A stretch of 64,000 nucleotides of DNA, taken from the NCBI RefSeq assembly GCF_000430725.1, contig NZ_AUMO01000045.1, positions 1 through 64,000 of the forward strand. Reading direction: 5' to 3'. A program made the position numbers and the translations under genes. The stretch comes from Azohydromonas australica DSM 1124 (GTDB lineage: Bacteria > Pseudomonadota > Gammaproteobacteria > Burkholderiales > Burkholderiaceae_C). Shown piece after piece: positions 32,974 through 42,360 of this stretch (positions within the stretch are counted from its first letter, which is position 1; every line of letters starts with the position of its first letter). The notes under the pieces were generated by a model. The model searched no databases and was not told where the DNA came from. It was given only the letters and a program-made list of their open reading frames with translations.

Positions 32974-33333
32974 TCATTCCCAATCCAGGGCGCCCTTTTT
33001 CCACTCGTAGATGAAGCCAACCACCAGGATGGTCAAGAACACCATCATGGCCACGAAACCTGACACGCCGATTTCGCGCAGCGAGACCGCCCACGGAAAG
33101 AGGAACGCAATCTCGAGGTCGAACAGGATGAAGAGAATGGCCACCAGGTAGTAGCGCACGTCAAACTTCATGCGCGCGTCTTCGAAAGCTTCGAAGCCGC
33201 ACTCGTACGGCGAGTTCTTCTGCGCGTCGGGTCGATTCGGCCCCATCAGGAAGCCGAGAACCTGGGGCACGACCCCGATCCCTACACCGACCAGGATGAA
33301 CAGAATGACGGGCAGGTATTGCTGCAGGTCCAT
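32974..33333 (-). CDS. nuoA: NADH-quinone oxidoreductase subunit A
   Basis: A 119-residue three-helix membrane subunit, first gene of nuo[43 protein letters not shown] is the family signature, with the loop cysteine near the quinone chamber. ATG 33333 is the usual start ([11 protein letters not shown]). No Shine-Dalgarno sequence is seen; the 5' side is a C-rich run in the mRNA, complementary to a G-quadruplex motif on the plus strand. Confidence 0.96.
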   Translation of the reverse strand: MDLQQYLPVILFILVGVGIGVVPQVLGFLMGPNRPDAQKNSPYECGFEAFEDARMKFDVRYYLVAILFILFDLEIAFLFPWAVSLREIGVSGFVAMMVFLTILVVGFIYEWKKGALDWE

Positions 33334-33351
33334 GTGCGTGCTGAGCTGGTT

Positions 33352-33366
33352 GGGTGGGTGGGTGGG
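33352..33366 (+). repeat. GGGT microsatellite / G-quadruplex motif upstream of nuoA
   Basis: GGGTGGGTGGGTGGG on the plus strand, 18 bases upstream of the nuoA start codon. Four G triplets with single-T loops is the most stable class of intramolecular G-quadruplex. nuo is read from the minus strand, so the motif is on the template strand. Confidence 0.8.
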
Positions 33367-33386
33367 TGACGACAAAAAGCGACCAG

Positions 33387-33435
33387 AAAAAAAGCGCGCC
33401 CACAGCAGCCTTGATGGACTGCCTGCCGAGCGCGC
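33387..33435 (-). terminator. Terminator-like hairpin with T7 between tRNA-Leu and nuoA
   Basis: On the minus strand GCGCGC (435-430) pairs with GCGCGC (399-394), with an inner GCAG/CTGC helix, and is followed immediately by seven T (393-387). It lies 54 bases before nuoA. It either ends tRNA-Leu transcripts or acts as an attenuator in the nuo leader. Confidence 0.65.
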
Positions 33436-33460
33436 CTGCGGGTTCCCTGCTCTGGTTCAG

Positions 33461-33478
33461 GGCGCCTTGCAAGGCGCC
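33461..33478. repeat. 18-bp perfect palindrome downstream of tRNA-Leu
   Basis: GGCGCCTTGCAAGGCGCC is a perfect palindrome, extended by GGTTC/GAACC arms at 454-458 and 485-489. It lies 37 bases beyond the tRNA 3' end and may fold in the precursor transcript. Confidence 0.6.
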
Positions 33479-33514
33479 TACTCAGAACCTTGCAGAGAGG
33501 TCGAGAAAAATGTC

Positions 33515-33599
33515 TGGTGCCGACGGCGAGACTCGAACTCGCACAGCTTTCGCCACTACCCCCTCAAGATAGCGTGTCTACCAATTTCACCACGTCGGC
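33515..33599 (-). tRNA. tRNA-Leu (GAG anticodon)
   Basis: The 85-base minus-strand sequence folds as a class II tRNA. The acceptor stem is GCCGACG/CGTCGGC, and the D arm contains TGGTGAAATTGGTAGACACG. The anticodon stem CTATC/GGTAG holds loop TTGAGGG (anticodon GAG). A long variable arm GTGGCGAAAGCTGT follows, then the T arm GCGAGTTCGAGTCTCGC. CCA is encoded (plus strand 33515-33517). It reads CUC and CUU leucine codons. Confidence 0.97.
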
Positions 33600-33892
33600 C
33601 TTGTCAGGCACTGCTCGACTTGCTTGAGGCATTGCTTGTCGGCAGACCTGCATTCTATACCAGTTTTCCCTCATTCGAGGGACTTCCCGGAGTTTTTTGC
33701 TGGCTCGCTCGGTGAGCCAGTGCGCCCTTCCCTCCAGAGCGCAACCGAGCCCTTTCGGGTCGGCCAATTCCACGCCTAGGGCGCAGAACTCACACCTTAG
33801 AGGGTGTGCTTTTCATGCCGCTGACACAGCGCCTTTTAGCGGGCTTGCAGCCCGCACCGAGCGGGACTGCAAGCGGCTGACAAGCTGAGCAA
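33600..33892. other. Intergenic region between secG and tRNA-Leu
   Basis: No gene is seen. A very stable hairpin at 33844-33873 (CTTGCAG and CCCGC with GCGGG and CTGCAAG, five-base loop) lies just beyond the secG stop but lacks a T tract. A second hairpin, CACACC/GGTGTG, is at 33791-33808. An extended -10 like element, TGGTATAGA on the minus strand at 33654-33662, about 55 bases before the tRNA, is a plausible tRNA promoter. Confidence 0.5.
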
Positions 33893-34318
33893 TCAGCGCG
33901 CCGGCGCCGCGTCCGAAGCCACAGGCGCAGGTGCAGGCACCGCCGGCGCCGCAACACCCGGGATGGCACCGGGAACGGCACCCGGGATCTGCACAGGCGC
34001 CGAGGCCGCAGGCGCGCTGGCCGCAGGCACCGCACGGTCAAGTACGCTGCCGCCGCTGTTGGCCGCCGGCTCGGCACCGCGGTAGTTCGACAGGTAAGCC
34101 AGCGCCAGCGTGCACACGAAGAACACGGTGGCGCACAAGGCGGTGGACCGCGACAGGAAGTTGGCACTGCCCGTGGCACCGAAGAGGCTGCCCGAGGCGC
34201 CACTGCCGAAGGAGGCGCCCATGTCGGCGCCCTTGCCGTGCTGCACCAGCACCAGGCCGATCATGGCCACGGCCGCCAGCAGTTGCACCGCCAGGACGAT
34301 GTTGAACCAGATTTGCAT
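33893..34318 (-). CDS. secG: Preprotein translocase subunit SecG
   Basis: A 141-residue SecG with the two transmembrane helices of the family (IVLAVQLLAAVAMIGLVLVQ and ALCATVFFVCTLALAYL) joined by HGKGADMGASFGSGASGSLFG. It supports SecYEG-SecA protein export. The last 55 residues are a Pro/Ala/Val-rich low-complexity tail (PAASAPVQIPGAVPGAIPGV and similar), longer than in E. coli SecG and likely cytoplasmic or disordered. It follows tpiA by 28 bases, the usual beta-proteobacterial order. Confidence 0.95.
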   Translation of the reverse strand: MQIWFNIVLAVQLLAAVAMIGLVLVQHGKGADMGASFGSGASGSLFGATGSANFLSRSTALCATVFFVCTLALAYLSNYRGAEPAANSGGSVLDRAVPAASAPAASAPVQIPGAVPGAIPGVAAPAVPAPAPVASDAAPAR

Positions 34319-34346
34319 AGATCTCTCGTTGTTCCGATGCGCGCCT

Positions 34347-35093
34347 TCAGTCCCCGGCGCGGCAGATGGCGGCGAAGTCCGCCGCCTTCAGCGCGGCACC
34401 GCCGATGAGGCCGCCGTCGATGTCGGGCTGCGCGAACAGCTGCACGGCGTTGTCGGGCTTGACGCTGCCGCCGTAGAGCAGCCGCATCTCGCCGGCGCGC
34501 GGCGTGGCAGCTTGCAGTTGCGCGCGCAGCAATGCATGCACTTCCTGCGCCTGCTCGGGCGTTGCGGTCTTGCCGGTGCCGATGGCCCACACCGGCTCAT
34601 AAGCCACCACCATCTCGGCCACGCAGTGGCCCAGGGTGTGGATCACGGCCGAGAGCTGGCGCTTGACCACCGAGGCCGTCTCGCCGGCCTCGCGCTGGGC
34701 CAGCGTCTCGCCCACGCACACGATGGGCGTGACGCCGTGGGCCAGCGCAACGCGCGCCTTGTCCGCCACGAGCTGGTCGCTCTCGGCGTGGTAGGCGCGG
34801 CGCTCGGAGTGGCCCACGATCACGTAGCGGCAGCCGAACTCACGCAGCATCGGCGCCGACACCTCGCCGGTGTAGGCACCCTGCTCGTGCGCAGAGCAGT
34901 CCTGCGCACCCCAGCGGATGTCGCTGGAAGCCAGCGTGACGGCGGTCTCGGACAGGAAAGGGAACGGCACGCACACCGCCACGTCGCAGCCGAAGGGACG
35001 CGCGGCCAGCACGCCCTCCAGCAGCTCGGCGTTGGCCTTGTGGCTGCCGTGCATCTTCCAGTTCCCCACCACCAGCTTGCGTCTAGAAGTCAT
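34347..35093 (-). CDS. tpiA: Triosephosphate isomerase
   Basis: Interconverts dihydroxyacetone phosphate and glyceraldehyde-3-phosphate. The 248-residue TIM barrel shows the catalytic lysine in [10 protein letters not shown], the histidine in VIVGHSERR, the glutamate in [14 protein letters not shown] and the phosphate-binding [10 protein letters not shown]. Start ATG 35093 ([14 protein letters not shown]); the longer open frame upstream runs into qor. It begins eight bases after the qor stop. Confidence 0.97.
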   Translation of the reverse strand: MTSRRKLVVGNWKMHGSHKANAELLEGVLAARPFGCDVAVCVPFPFLSETAVTLASSDIRWGAQDCSAHEQGAYTGEVSAPMLREFGCRYVIVGHSERRAYHAESDQLVADKARVALAHGVTPIVCVGETLAQREAGETASVVKRQLSAVIHTLGHCVAEMVVAYEPVWAIGTGKTATPEQAQEVHALLRAQLQAATPRAGEMRLLYGGSVKPDNAVQLFAQPDIDGGLIGGAALKAADFAAICRAGD

Positions 35094-35101
35094 TTTTCTG
35101 T

Positions 35102-36088
35102 TCACCAAGTCAGAACGATCTTGCCCACGTGCGTGCTCGATTCCATGAGCGCATGGGCGTCGGCCGCCTGTGCAGCCTCGAACACCTTGTGGATCACGGG
35201 CTTCACCTGCCCGGCCTCGATCAGCGGCCACACCCTGGCGCGCAGTGCCGCGGCCAGCTGCGCCTTGTAGGCCACGCTGCGCGCGCGCAGCGTGGAGCCC
35301 GTGATCTGCAGCCGCTTGCGCAGCACCAGTCCGGCGTCGATGGCGCTCTTCGTGCCGCCCTGCACCGCGATGATCGACAGCCGCCCGTCTTCCGCCAGGC
35401 ACTGCAGCTCACGGCCCACGTAGTCGCCGGCCACCATGTCCAGCACCACGTCCACGCCGCGCCCGCCGGTGAGGCGCTTGGCCTCCTCGATGAAGTCCTG
35501 CGTGCGGTAGTTGATGGCCGCGTCCGCACCCAGCGCCACGCAGGCGGCGCACTTGTCGTCGCTGCCGGCGGTGACGATGACCCGCGAGCCCAGCGCCTTG
35601 GCCAGCAGGATGGCCGTGACGCCGATCCCGCTGGAGCCGCCTTGCACCAGCAGCGTCTCGCCCGGCTGCAGTCGCGCGATCTCGAACACGTTCTGCCATA
35701 CCGTGAAGAAGGTCTCCGGCAGCGCCGCAGCCTCCACGTCGGACAGCGCCGCAGGCGCGGGCAGCACCTGCGCGATGGGCGCCACACACAGCTCGGCATA
35801 GCCGCCGCCGGCCACCAGCGCGCACACGCGGTCGCCCAGCTTCAGGCCAGCGGCCGCGAGCTCGGCCGGATCGCCACCCGCCACCGTGCCGGCGACCTCC
35901 AGACCCGGCAGGTCGGAGGCGCCCGGAGGCGGCGGATAGTGGCCCTTGCGCTGCACCACGTCAGGACGGTTGACGCCCGAGGCGCTCACCCGCACCAGCA
36001 GCTCGCCGGCGGCGGGCACCGGGTCGGGCCGCGTCGTCAGACGCAGCACCTCGGGCCCGCCGAACTGGCCGATCTCGACGGCACGCAT
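35102..36088 (-). CDS. NAD(P)H quinone oxidoreductase, zinc-independent MDR family
   Basis: A 328-residue medium-chain dehydrogenase/reductase. Seen: GroES-like domain with [35 protein letters not shown], and a Rossmann domain with [22 protein letters not shown]. It lacks the zinc ligands of alcohol dehydrogenases and matches the PIG3/QOR group that reduces quinones with NADPH. Set between pnp and tpiA with gaps of 5 and 8 bases, so it is co-transcribed. True substrate unknown. Confidence 0.9.
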   Translation of the reverse strand: MRAVEIGQFGGPEVLRLTTRPDPVPAAGELLVRVSASGVNRPDVVQRKGHYPPPPGASDLPGLEVAGTVAGGDPAELAAAGLKLGDRVCALVAGGGYAELCVAPIAQVLPAPAALSDVEAAALPETFFTVWQNVFEIARLQPGETLLVQGGSSGIGVTAILLAKALGSRVIVTAGSDDKCAACVALGADAAINYRTQDFIEEAKRLTGGRGVDVVLDMVAGDYVGRELQCLAEDGRLSIIAVQGGTKSAIDAGLVLRKRLQITGSTLRARSVAYKAQLAAALRARVWPLIEAGQVKPVIHKVFEAAQAADAHALMESSTHVGKIVLTW

Positions 36089-36093
36089 GGCGC

Positions 36094-38406
<2,313 letters not shown>

Positions 38407-38480
38407 TGTTTTCTCCGGAAATTCGGCACGCTTGGTCGGTGGTGCCTGGGGACCGGGAGTATCGAGGACGGGGCGGATGC

Positions 38481-38522
38481 CATTCCAGCGAGGCTGCAGC
38501 AAGCCGCAGCCCCCCTGGAATG
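38481..38522 (-). promoter_or_regulatory. Long hairpin in the pnp leader (probable RNase III site)
   Basis: CATTCCAG/CTGGAATG (8 bp) and GGCTGC/GCAGCC (6 bp) stack into one long stem around an eight-base loop, 75 bases before the pnp start. In E. coli a comparable leader stem is cut by RNase III and underlies PNPase autoregulation; the same role is inferred here. Confidence 0.6.
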
Positions 38523-38551
38523 ACACATCAACGCCGGTTTCCTCAGCTCTC

Positions 38552-38591
38552 CAAAGACAAAGAGCCTGTGCTGCGGCTGCAGTACAGGCTC
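38552..38591 (-). terminator. rpsO terminator, probably leaky
   Basis: On the minus strand a hairpin with GAGCCTGT/ACAGGCTC and an inner CTGC/GCAG helix (38562-38591) is followed by TTTGTCTTT. It lies 18 bases after rpsO. pnp needs read-through or its own promoter, as in E. coli rpsO-pnp. Confidence 0.75.
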
Positions 38592-38609
38592 CCGTCATTC
38601 ATGCAAGGC

Positions 38610-38879
38610 TTACTTGCGCAGGCCCAGCTTCTGGATCAGCGCCACGTAGCGGTCGGCGTCCTTGCTCTTCAGATAGGACAGCAGGCGCTTGCGCTGGTTG
38701 ACCATCTTGAGCAGACCGCGGCGGCCGTGGTGGTCCTTGGCGTGGGTCTTGAAGTGGGGCGTCAGCTCGTTGATGCGAGCCGTCAGCAGGGCGACCTGGA
38801 CTTCGGGAGAACCGGTGTCCGCGGGGCCGCGGGCGTTGGCGGCGACGATGTCGGCCGTCTTGATGTCAGCAACTGCCAT
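38610..38879 (-). CDS. rpsO: 30S ribosomal protein S15
   Basis: The 89-residue product has the S15 signature block [28 protein letters not shown] and length typical for the family. It binds 16S rRNA helices 20-22 in the platform. Start ATG 38879 ([11 protein letters not shown]) with AGGA upstream; the in-frame ATG 33 bases earlier is not supported. First gene of the rpsO-pnp unit. Confidence 0.98.
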   Translation of the reverse strand: MAVADIKTADIVAANARGPADTGSPEVQVALLTARINELTPHFKTHAKDHHGRRGLLKMVNQRKRLLSYLKSKDADRYVALIQKLGLRK

Positions 38880-39044
38880 GAGTGGAGTTTCCTGTGCTGG
38901 AAACCGGGGCACAGGCCTGGCTCAGGCCGCCGCGGTTTCCGGGTTACTTGCGGTCGCGGGTGAAACCGACCCACGCCGTGCTCTTGGTGTCTCCGCGCCC
39001 ATTTCCGCACTGCATGCAATGCGGACAAACGCGCGAAGCCTCCG

Positions 39045-39050
39045 ATTATA
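39045..39050 (-). promoter_or_regulatory. Possible -10 element of the rpsO promoter
   Basis: TATAAT on the minus strand, overlapping the stop codon of the aminotransferase gene and 166 bases before rpsO. No good -35 hexamer is visible at the right distance, so confidence is modest. Confidence 0.35.
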
Positions 39051-40230
39051 GGTCAAGCGCCCCGGCCAGCCGCTGCACGCCCAGCCGCAGCCGCTCAAGG
39101 TCTTTGGAGGCGAAGCACCAGCGCAGCCAGCCCTCGCCCTCCGCGCCGAAGGCCGAGCCCGGCGCCAGCCCCAGCCCGTGCTCGGCCACCAGGCGCTTGG
39201 CGAAGGCCAGCGAATCGTCCTGCCCCTCGACGCGGAAGAAGGCGTACAGGCCGCCCGGCGGCGGCGCCACCTCGATACCCGGCAGCGCCTGCAGCCCTTC
39301 CAGCAACGTGTCGCGCCCGGCCTTCAAGCGCGCCACCAGCCCCGGCACAAAGTCGTCGGCCATCGCCAGCGCCTGCAATGCGCCGCGCTGCACGAACACT
39401 GGCGCGCAGGAGCTGTTGAACTCCAGCAGCTTGCCCGTGGCCGCCAGCACCTCCCCGCCCGGGTCGCCCGGCAGCACCAGCCAGCCCAGCCGCCAGCCCG
39501 TCATGAGGAAGCTCTTGGAGAAGCTCTGCGTGACCACCAGCCGGTCCCCGGGCTCGGCGATGTCCAGGAAGCTGGGCGCGGCACGGCCCGCCTCGCTGCC
39601 CTCGCCCCACCACAGCCGCTCGTACACCTCGTCGGCCATGATCCAGGTGCCGGTGCGGCGGCAGTGGTCGAGGATCGCCTGCTGCTCCGCGCGCGACAGC
39701 GTCCAGCCCGTGGGGTTGTTGGGCGCGTTGACCAGCAGCGCGCGCGTGGCCGGCGTGATGGCGTCCAGCAGCTCCTGCAGGTCCAGCTTCCAGGCACCCT
39801 GCTGCGGATGCAGCGACACCCGCTTCACCCGCGCGCCCAGGATCTCCGGCTGCGCCGCGATGTTGGGCCAGACGGGCACCACAGCCACCACCTCGTCGCC
39901 CGCGGCCAGCAGCAGCTGCGCCGCAACCATCAGCGCGCTGACGCCGGCGCTGGTCACGGCGATGCGCTCCGCGCCCACCGGCGCGTGCAGCGCCGAGACG
40001 TAGCGCGCCAGCGCCTCGCGCACTTCGGGCAGGCCGAGGTTGTGGGCGTAGAAGGTCTCGCCGCGCGCCAGCGACGCCGCGGCGGCCTCGCGCACCTCGG
40101 CCGGCGTCACCTCGTCGCTCTCGCCGAACCAGAAGGCCAGCACGTCGGGACGGCCCAGGCCGGCGTTGGCCACCTCGCGGATCCGCGACGCCGGCAGCGC
40201 CGCCAGGGAAGAACGGATGTACTCGGGCAT
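39046..40230 (-). CDS. Class I/II pyridoxal-phosphate aminotransferase
   Basis: A 394-residue fold-type I aminotransferase. Seen: NAPNNPTGWTLS, the cofactor Asp/Tyr region MADEVYERLWW, the Schiff-base lysine in TQSFSKSFLMTGWRLGWLV, and the C-terminal RWCFAS arginine. It resembles aspartate/aromatic or alanine-type aminotransferases; the substrate cannot be assigned. ATG 40230 is chosen because MPEYIRSSLAALPASRIREVANAG gives a normal family N terminus, while the frame continues 414 bases upstream inside tsaD. Lies 80 bases after tsaD. Confidence 0.9.
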   Translation of the reverse strand: MPEYIRSSLAALPASRIREVANAGLGRPDVLAFWFGESDEVTPAEVREAAAASLARGETFYAHNLGLPEVREALARYVSALHAPVGAERIAVTSAGVSALMVAAQLLLAAGDEVVAVVPVWPNIAAQPEILGARVKRVSLHPQQGAWKLDLQELLDAITPATRALLVNAPNNPTGWTLSRAEQQAILDHCRRTGTWIMADEVYERLWWGEGSEAGRAAPSFLDIAEPGDRLVVTQSFSKSFLMTGWRLGWLVLPGDPGGEVLAATGKLLEFNSSCAPVFVQRGALQALAMADDFVPGLVARLKAGRDTLLEGLQALPGIEVAPPPGGLYAFFRVEGQDDSLAFAKRLVAEHGLGLAPGSAFGAEGEGWLRWCFASKDLERLRLGVQRLAGALDL

Positions 40231-40310
40231 CGCAGGCACCTTGTCCGGTCGGACGGGAATGGAAGGAGGTCGAACGGGGTGCGAGGCAACGCGCCCCGCG
40301 CCTGTTGAGC

Positions 40311-41345
40311 TCAGGCCTCGGCCAGCGGCCAGCGCGGCTTCACGTCGAAGGCGTAGTCGTGCGCGGGCACGGCCCGGCCGCTCTGCAGCCGCATCGCGCC
40401 GGCCAGGGCGATCATGGCGCCGTTGTCGCTGCACAAATGCAGCTCGGGGTAGTGCACGCGCACGCCGACGCGGCGGCACAGGCTGTTGAGCCGCGTGCGC
40501 AGGGCGCGGTTGGCACCCACGCCGCCGGCCACCACCAGCCGCTTCAGCCCCGTGGCCTTGAGCGCCTTCATGGACTTGGCGCTCAGCACGTCGACGATGG
40601 CCTCCTGCGTGCTCGCCGCGAGGTCGGCCTTGGGCTGTTCGCACACGTCGGGGCCGAGCTTGCGCAGCTGCGTCATCACGGCCGTCTTCAGCCCGGCGAA
40701 GGAGAAGTCGAGGTTGCCGCTGTGCATCAGCGGCCGCGGCAGCTCGAAGGCCTCCGGGTTGCCGAACTCGGCCAGTCGCGACAGCGCCGGCCCACCCGGA
40801 TAACCTAGGCCCAGCAGCTTGGCCGACTTGTCGAAGGCCTCGCCCGCGGCGTCGTCGATGGTCTCGCCCAGCAATTCGTACTCGCCCACGCCCTGCACGC
40901 GCATGAGCTGCGTGTGGCCGCCCGAGACCAGCAGCGCCACGAAGGGGAACTCGGGCGGGTCGTCGGAGAGGAACGGCGACAGCAGGTGCCCTTCGAGGTG
41001 GTGGATGCCCAGCGTCGGCTTGCCCAGCGCCGCGGCCAGGGCGCAGGCCACGCCCGCGCCGACCAGCAGCGCGCCCGCGAGGCCCGGGCCACGCGTGTAG
41101 GCGACCACGTCCACGTCCTCCAGGCTGCAGCCCGCGTCGACGAACACCTGGCGCGCCAGCGGCAGCACGCGGCGGATGTGGTCGCGCGAGGCCAGCTCCG
41201 GCACCACGCCGCCGTAGGCGCGGTGCATCTCGATCTGGCTGTGCAACGCGTGCGCGCGCAACCGGGGCACGCCGCCGTCGGGCGGCACCTGCACCAGCGC
41301 CACGCCCGTCTCGTCGCAGGAGGATTCGATTCCCAGCACATTCAT
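40311..41345 (-). CDS. tsaD: tRNA N6-adenosine threonylcarbamoyltransferase
   Basis: Transfers threonylcarbamoyl to A37 of ANN-decoding tRNAs, with TsaB, TsaC and TsaE. The 344-residue ASKHA-fold protein starts [17 protein letters not shown] and has the iron-binding [10 protein letters not shown] motif, VSGGHTQL and [13 protein letters not shown]. Start ATG 41345 by family; an open frame extends upstream. Divergent from the ANTAR gene with a 68-base gap. Confidence 0.97.
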   Translation of the reverse strand: MNVLGIESSCDETGVALVQVPPDGGVPRLRAHALHSQIEMHRAYGGVVPELASRDHIRRVLPLARQVFVDAGCSLEDVDVVAYTRGPGLAGALLVGAGVACALAAALGKPTLGIHHLEGHLLSPFLSDDPPEFPFVALLVSGGHTQLMRVQGVGEYELLGETIDDAAGEAFDKSAKLLGLGYPGGPALSRLAEFGNPEAFELPRPLMHSGNLDFSFAGLKTAVMTQLRKLGPDVCEQPKADLAASTQEAIVDVLSAKSMKALKATGLKRLVVAGGVGANRALRTRLNSLCRRVGVRVHYPELHLCSDNGAMIALAGAMRLQSGRAVPAHDYAFDVKPRWPLAEA

Positions 41346-41413
41346 GGTGCGGCAGTGTAGCCAGCGGGGCATTGGCGCACTTTCATGGCGTGAAGCTTGC
41401 AAGCCGGGGCGGC

Positions 41414-42046
41414 ATGAAATCTTCGCAGGCCCTGCGCATCGTCATCGTCGCGCCTGACTCGCTGCATCCCGACCCGTCCGACGACGCCGCGATGGTCGAG
41501 GTCGAGCGCTCGCGCAGCCTGCGCATCGGGCTGCTGCAGCACGGCTACAACATCGTCGCGGTGCTGCCCATCGACCCCTTCCTGCCGGAGCGGCTGGCGC
41601 AGATCCAGCCCGACATGATCATCGTGGACGCCGAGAGCCAGGCGCGCGACACGCTGGAGCACGTCGTGATGGCCACGCGCGACGCGCGCCGGCCGATCGT
41701 GCTGTTCACCGACGACGAGGACACCTCGCACGTGGGCGACGCCATCGCCGCAGGCGTGACGGCCTACGTGGTGGCGGGACTGGCACCCGAGCGCATCAAG
41801 TCGGTGCTGGACGTCGCCATGGCGCGCTTCCGCCACGAGGAGGAGATGCGCCGCGAGCTGGCCGACGCCCGCAAGCAGCTCGACGAGCGCAAGCTCATCG
41901 AGCGCGCCAAGGGCCTGCTGATGAAGCGACAGGGCATCGACGAGGCGCAGGCCTACGCCCGGCTGCGCAAGACCGCCATGGACAAAGGCCTGAAGGTGGC
42001 CGAGGTGGCGCAGCGCATCATCGACGTGGCCGACCTGCTCGGCTGA
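41414..42046 (+). CDS. ANTAR-domain response regulator, NasT-like antiterminator
   Basis: A 210-residue protein with a receiver-like domain (about 1-125; candidate phospho-acceptor Asp72 in DMIIVDAES), a short coiled coil, and a C-terminal ANTAR RNA-binding domain (about 152-208: [37 protein letters not shown]). NasT-type proteins bind a two-hairpin RNA in nitrate-assimilation leaders and prevent termination. Directly downstream are such hairpins, a terminator and nrtA, so its target is very probably the nrtABD leader. NasS, the partner that holds NasT inactive without nitrate, is not in the window. Confidence 0.92.
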   Translation: MKSSQALRIVIVAPDSLHPDPSDDAAMVEVERSRSLRIGLLQHGYNIVAVLPIDPFLPERLAQIQPDMIIVDAESQARDTLEHVVMATRDARRPIVLFTDDEDTSHVGDAIAAGVTAYVVAGLAPERIKSVLDVAMARFRHEEEMRRELADARKQLDERKLIERAKGLLMKRQGIDEAQAYARLRKTAMDKGLKVAEVAQRIIDVADLLG

Positions 42047-42071
42047 GTTGCCCCCACGCCCCCAAAGCCTG

Positions 42072-42088
42072 GGCACCAAAGCAGCGCA
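42072..42088. promoter_or_regulatory. Candidate NtrC enhancer site
   Basis: GGCACC-N5-AGCGCA matches 9 of 12 positions of the NtrC half-site pair TGCACC-N5-GGTGCA and is centred about 105 bases upstream of the predicted nrtA transcript start, a normal enhancer distance. A GGTGCACC palindrome at 42115-42122 is a further possible half-site cluster. Weak by itself. Confidence 0.3.
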
Positions 42089-42120
42089 GGCCGGAGGGCC
42101 TTGAAACCCGGCTTGGTGCA

Positions 42121-42149
42121 CCCGGAACGCCAAAAGGCGGCATTCCGGG
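42121..42149. repeat. Inverted repeat upstream of the nrtA promoter
   Basis: CCCGGAA/TTCCGGG arms enclose a GCC-AAAA-GGC mini-hairpin. It lies between the ANTAR gene and the sigma-54 element. No T tract follows; it could be the end of the ANTAR gene transcript or a protein site. Confidence 0.5.
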
Positions 42150-42158
42150 TCAATCACC

Positions 42159-42173
42159 TGGCACAGGGATTGC
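42159..42173 (+). promoter_or_regulatory. Sigma-54 (-24/-12) promoter of nrtA
   Basis: TGGCACAGGGATTGC matches the sigma-54 consensus TGGCAC-N5-TTGC in all ten fixed positions. Transcription is predicted to start at about 42185, one base before the first leader hairpin. Such promoters need an enhancer-binding protein such as NtrC, fitting nitrogen control. Confidence 0.8.
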
Positions 42174-42185
42174 GACATGTACCGC

Positions 42186-42247
42186 GGGAAGTCAAAGGCG
42201 ATCTCCCAAGGAATTTGAATGGCATCCGGCCAAGGTCGGTCGGAAGC
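42186..42247 (+). promoter_or_regulatory. ANTAR antiterminator target: two hexaloop hairpins
   Basis: Hairpin P1 (42186-42207): GGGAAGTC pairs with GATCTCCC (one A-C mismatch, one G-T), loop AAAGGC. Hairpin P2 (42226-42243): CCGGCC pairs with GGTCGG (one wobble), loop AAGGTC, with further pairs outside to 42222-42247. Both loops have six bases with A at position 1 and G at position 4, the recognition pattern of ANTAR proteins. An ANTAR gene lies immediately upstream and a terminator immediately downstream. Confidence 0.8.
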
Positions 42248-42260
42248 GCCAACAGGACGA

Positions 42261-42321
42261 CGGCGTCCCCATGCCCCGCGGCTGCACTGCAGCGCGGGTC
42301 ACAGGGACGCCGCTTTTTTTT
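42261..42321 (+). terminator. Leader terminator controlled by antitermination
   Basis: CGGCGTCCC (42261-42269) pairs with GGGACGCCG (42304-42312), with a nested CCCGC/GCGGG and GCTGC/GCAGC hairpin inside, followed by eight T at 42314-42321. It stands 40 bases before the nrtA ATG and would block nrtABD unless antiterminated. Confidence 0.9.
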
Positions 42322-42360
42322 GCCCGCCGCAAAACCAACTGCCATCTGTAGGGACACCTG

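Noticed and set aside
33791..33813. Hairpin CACACC/GGTGTG followed by CTTTT as a plus-strand terminator
   Set aside because: No plus-strand gene precedes it; on the minus strand it lacks a T tract.
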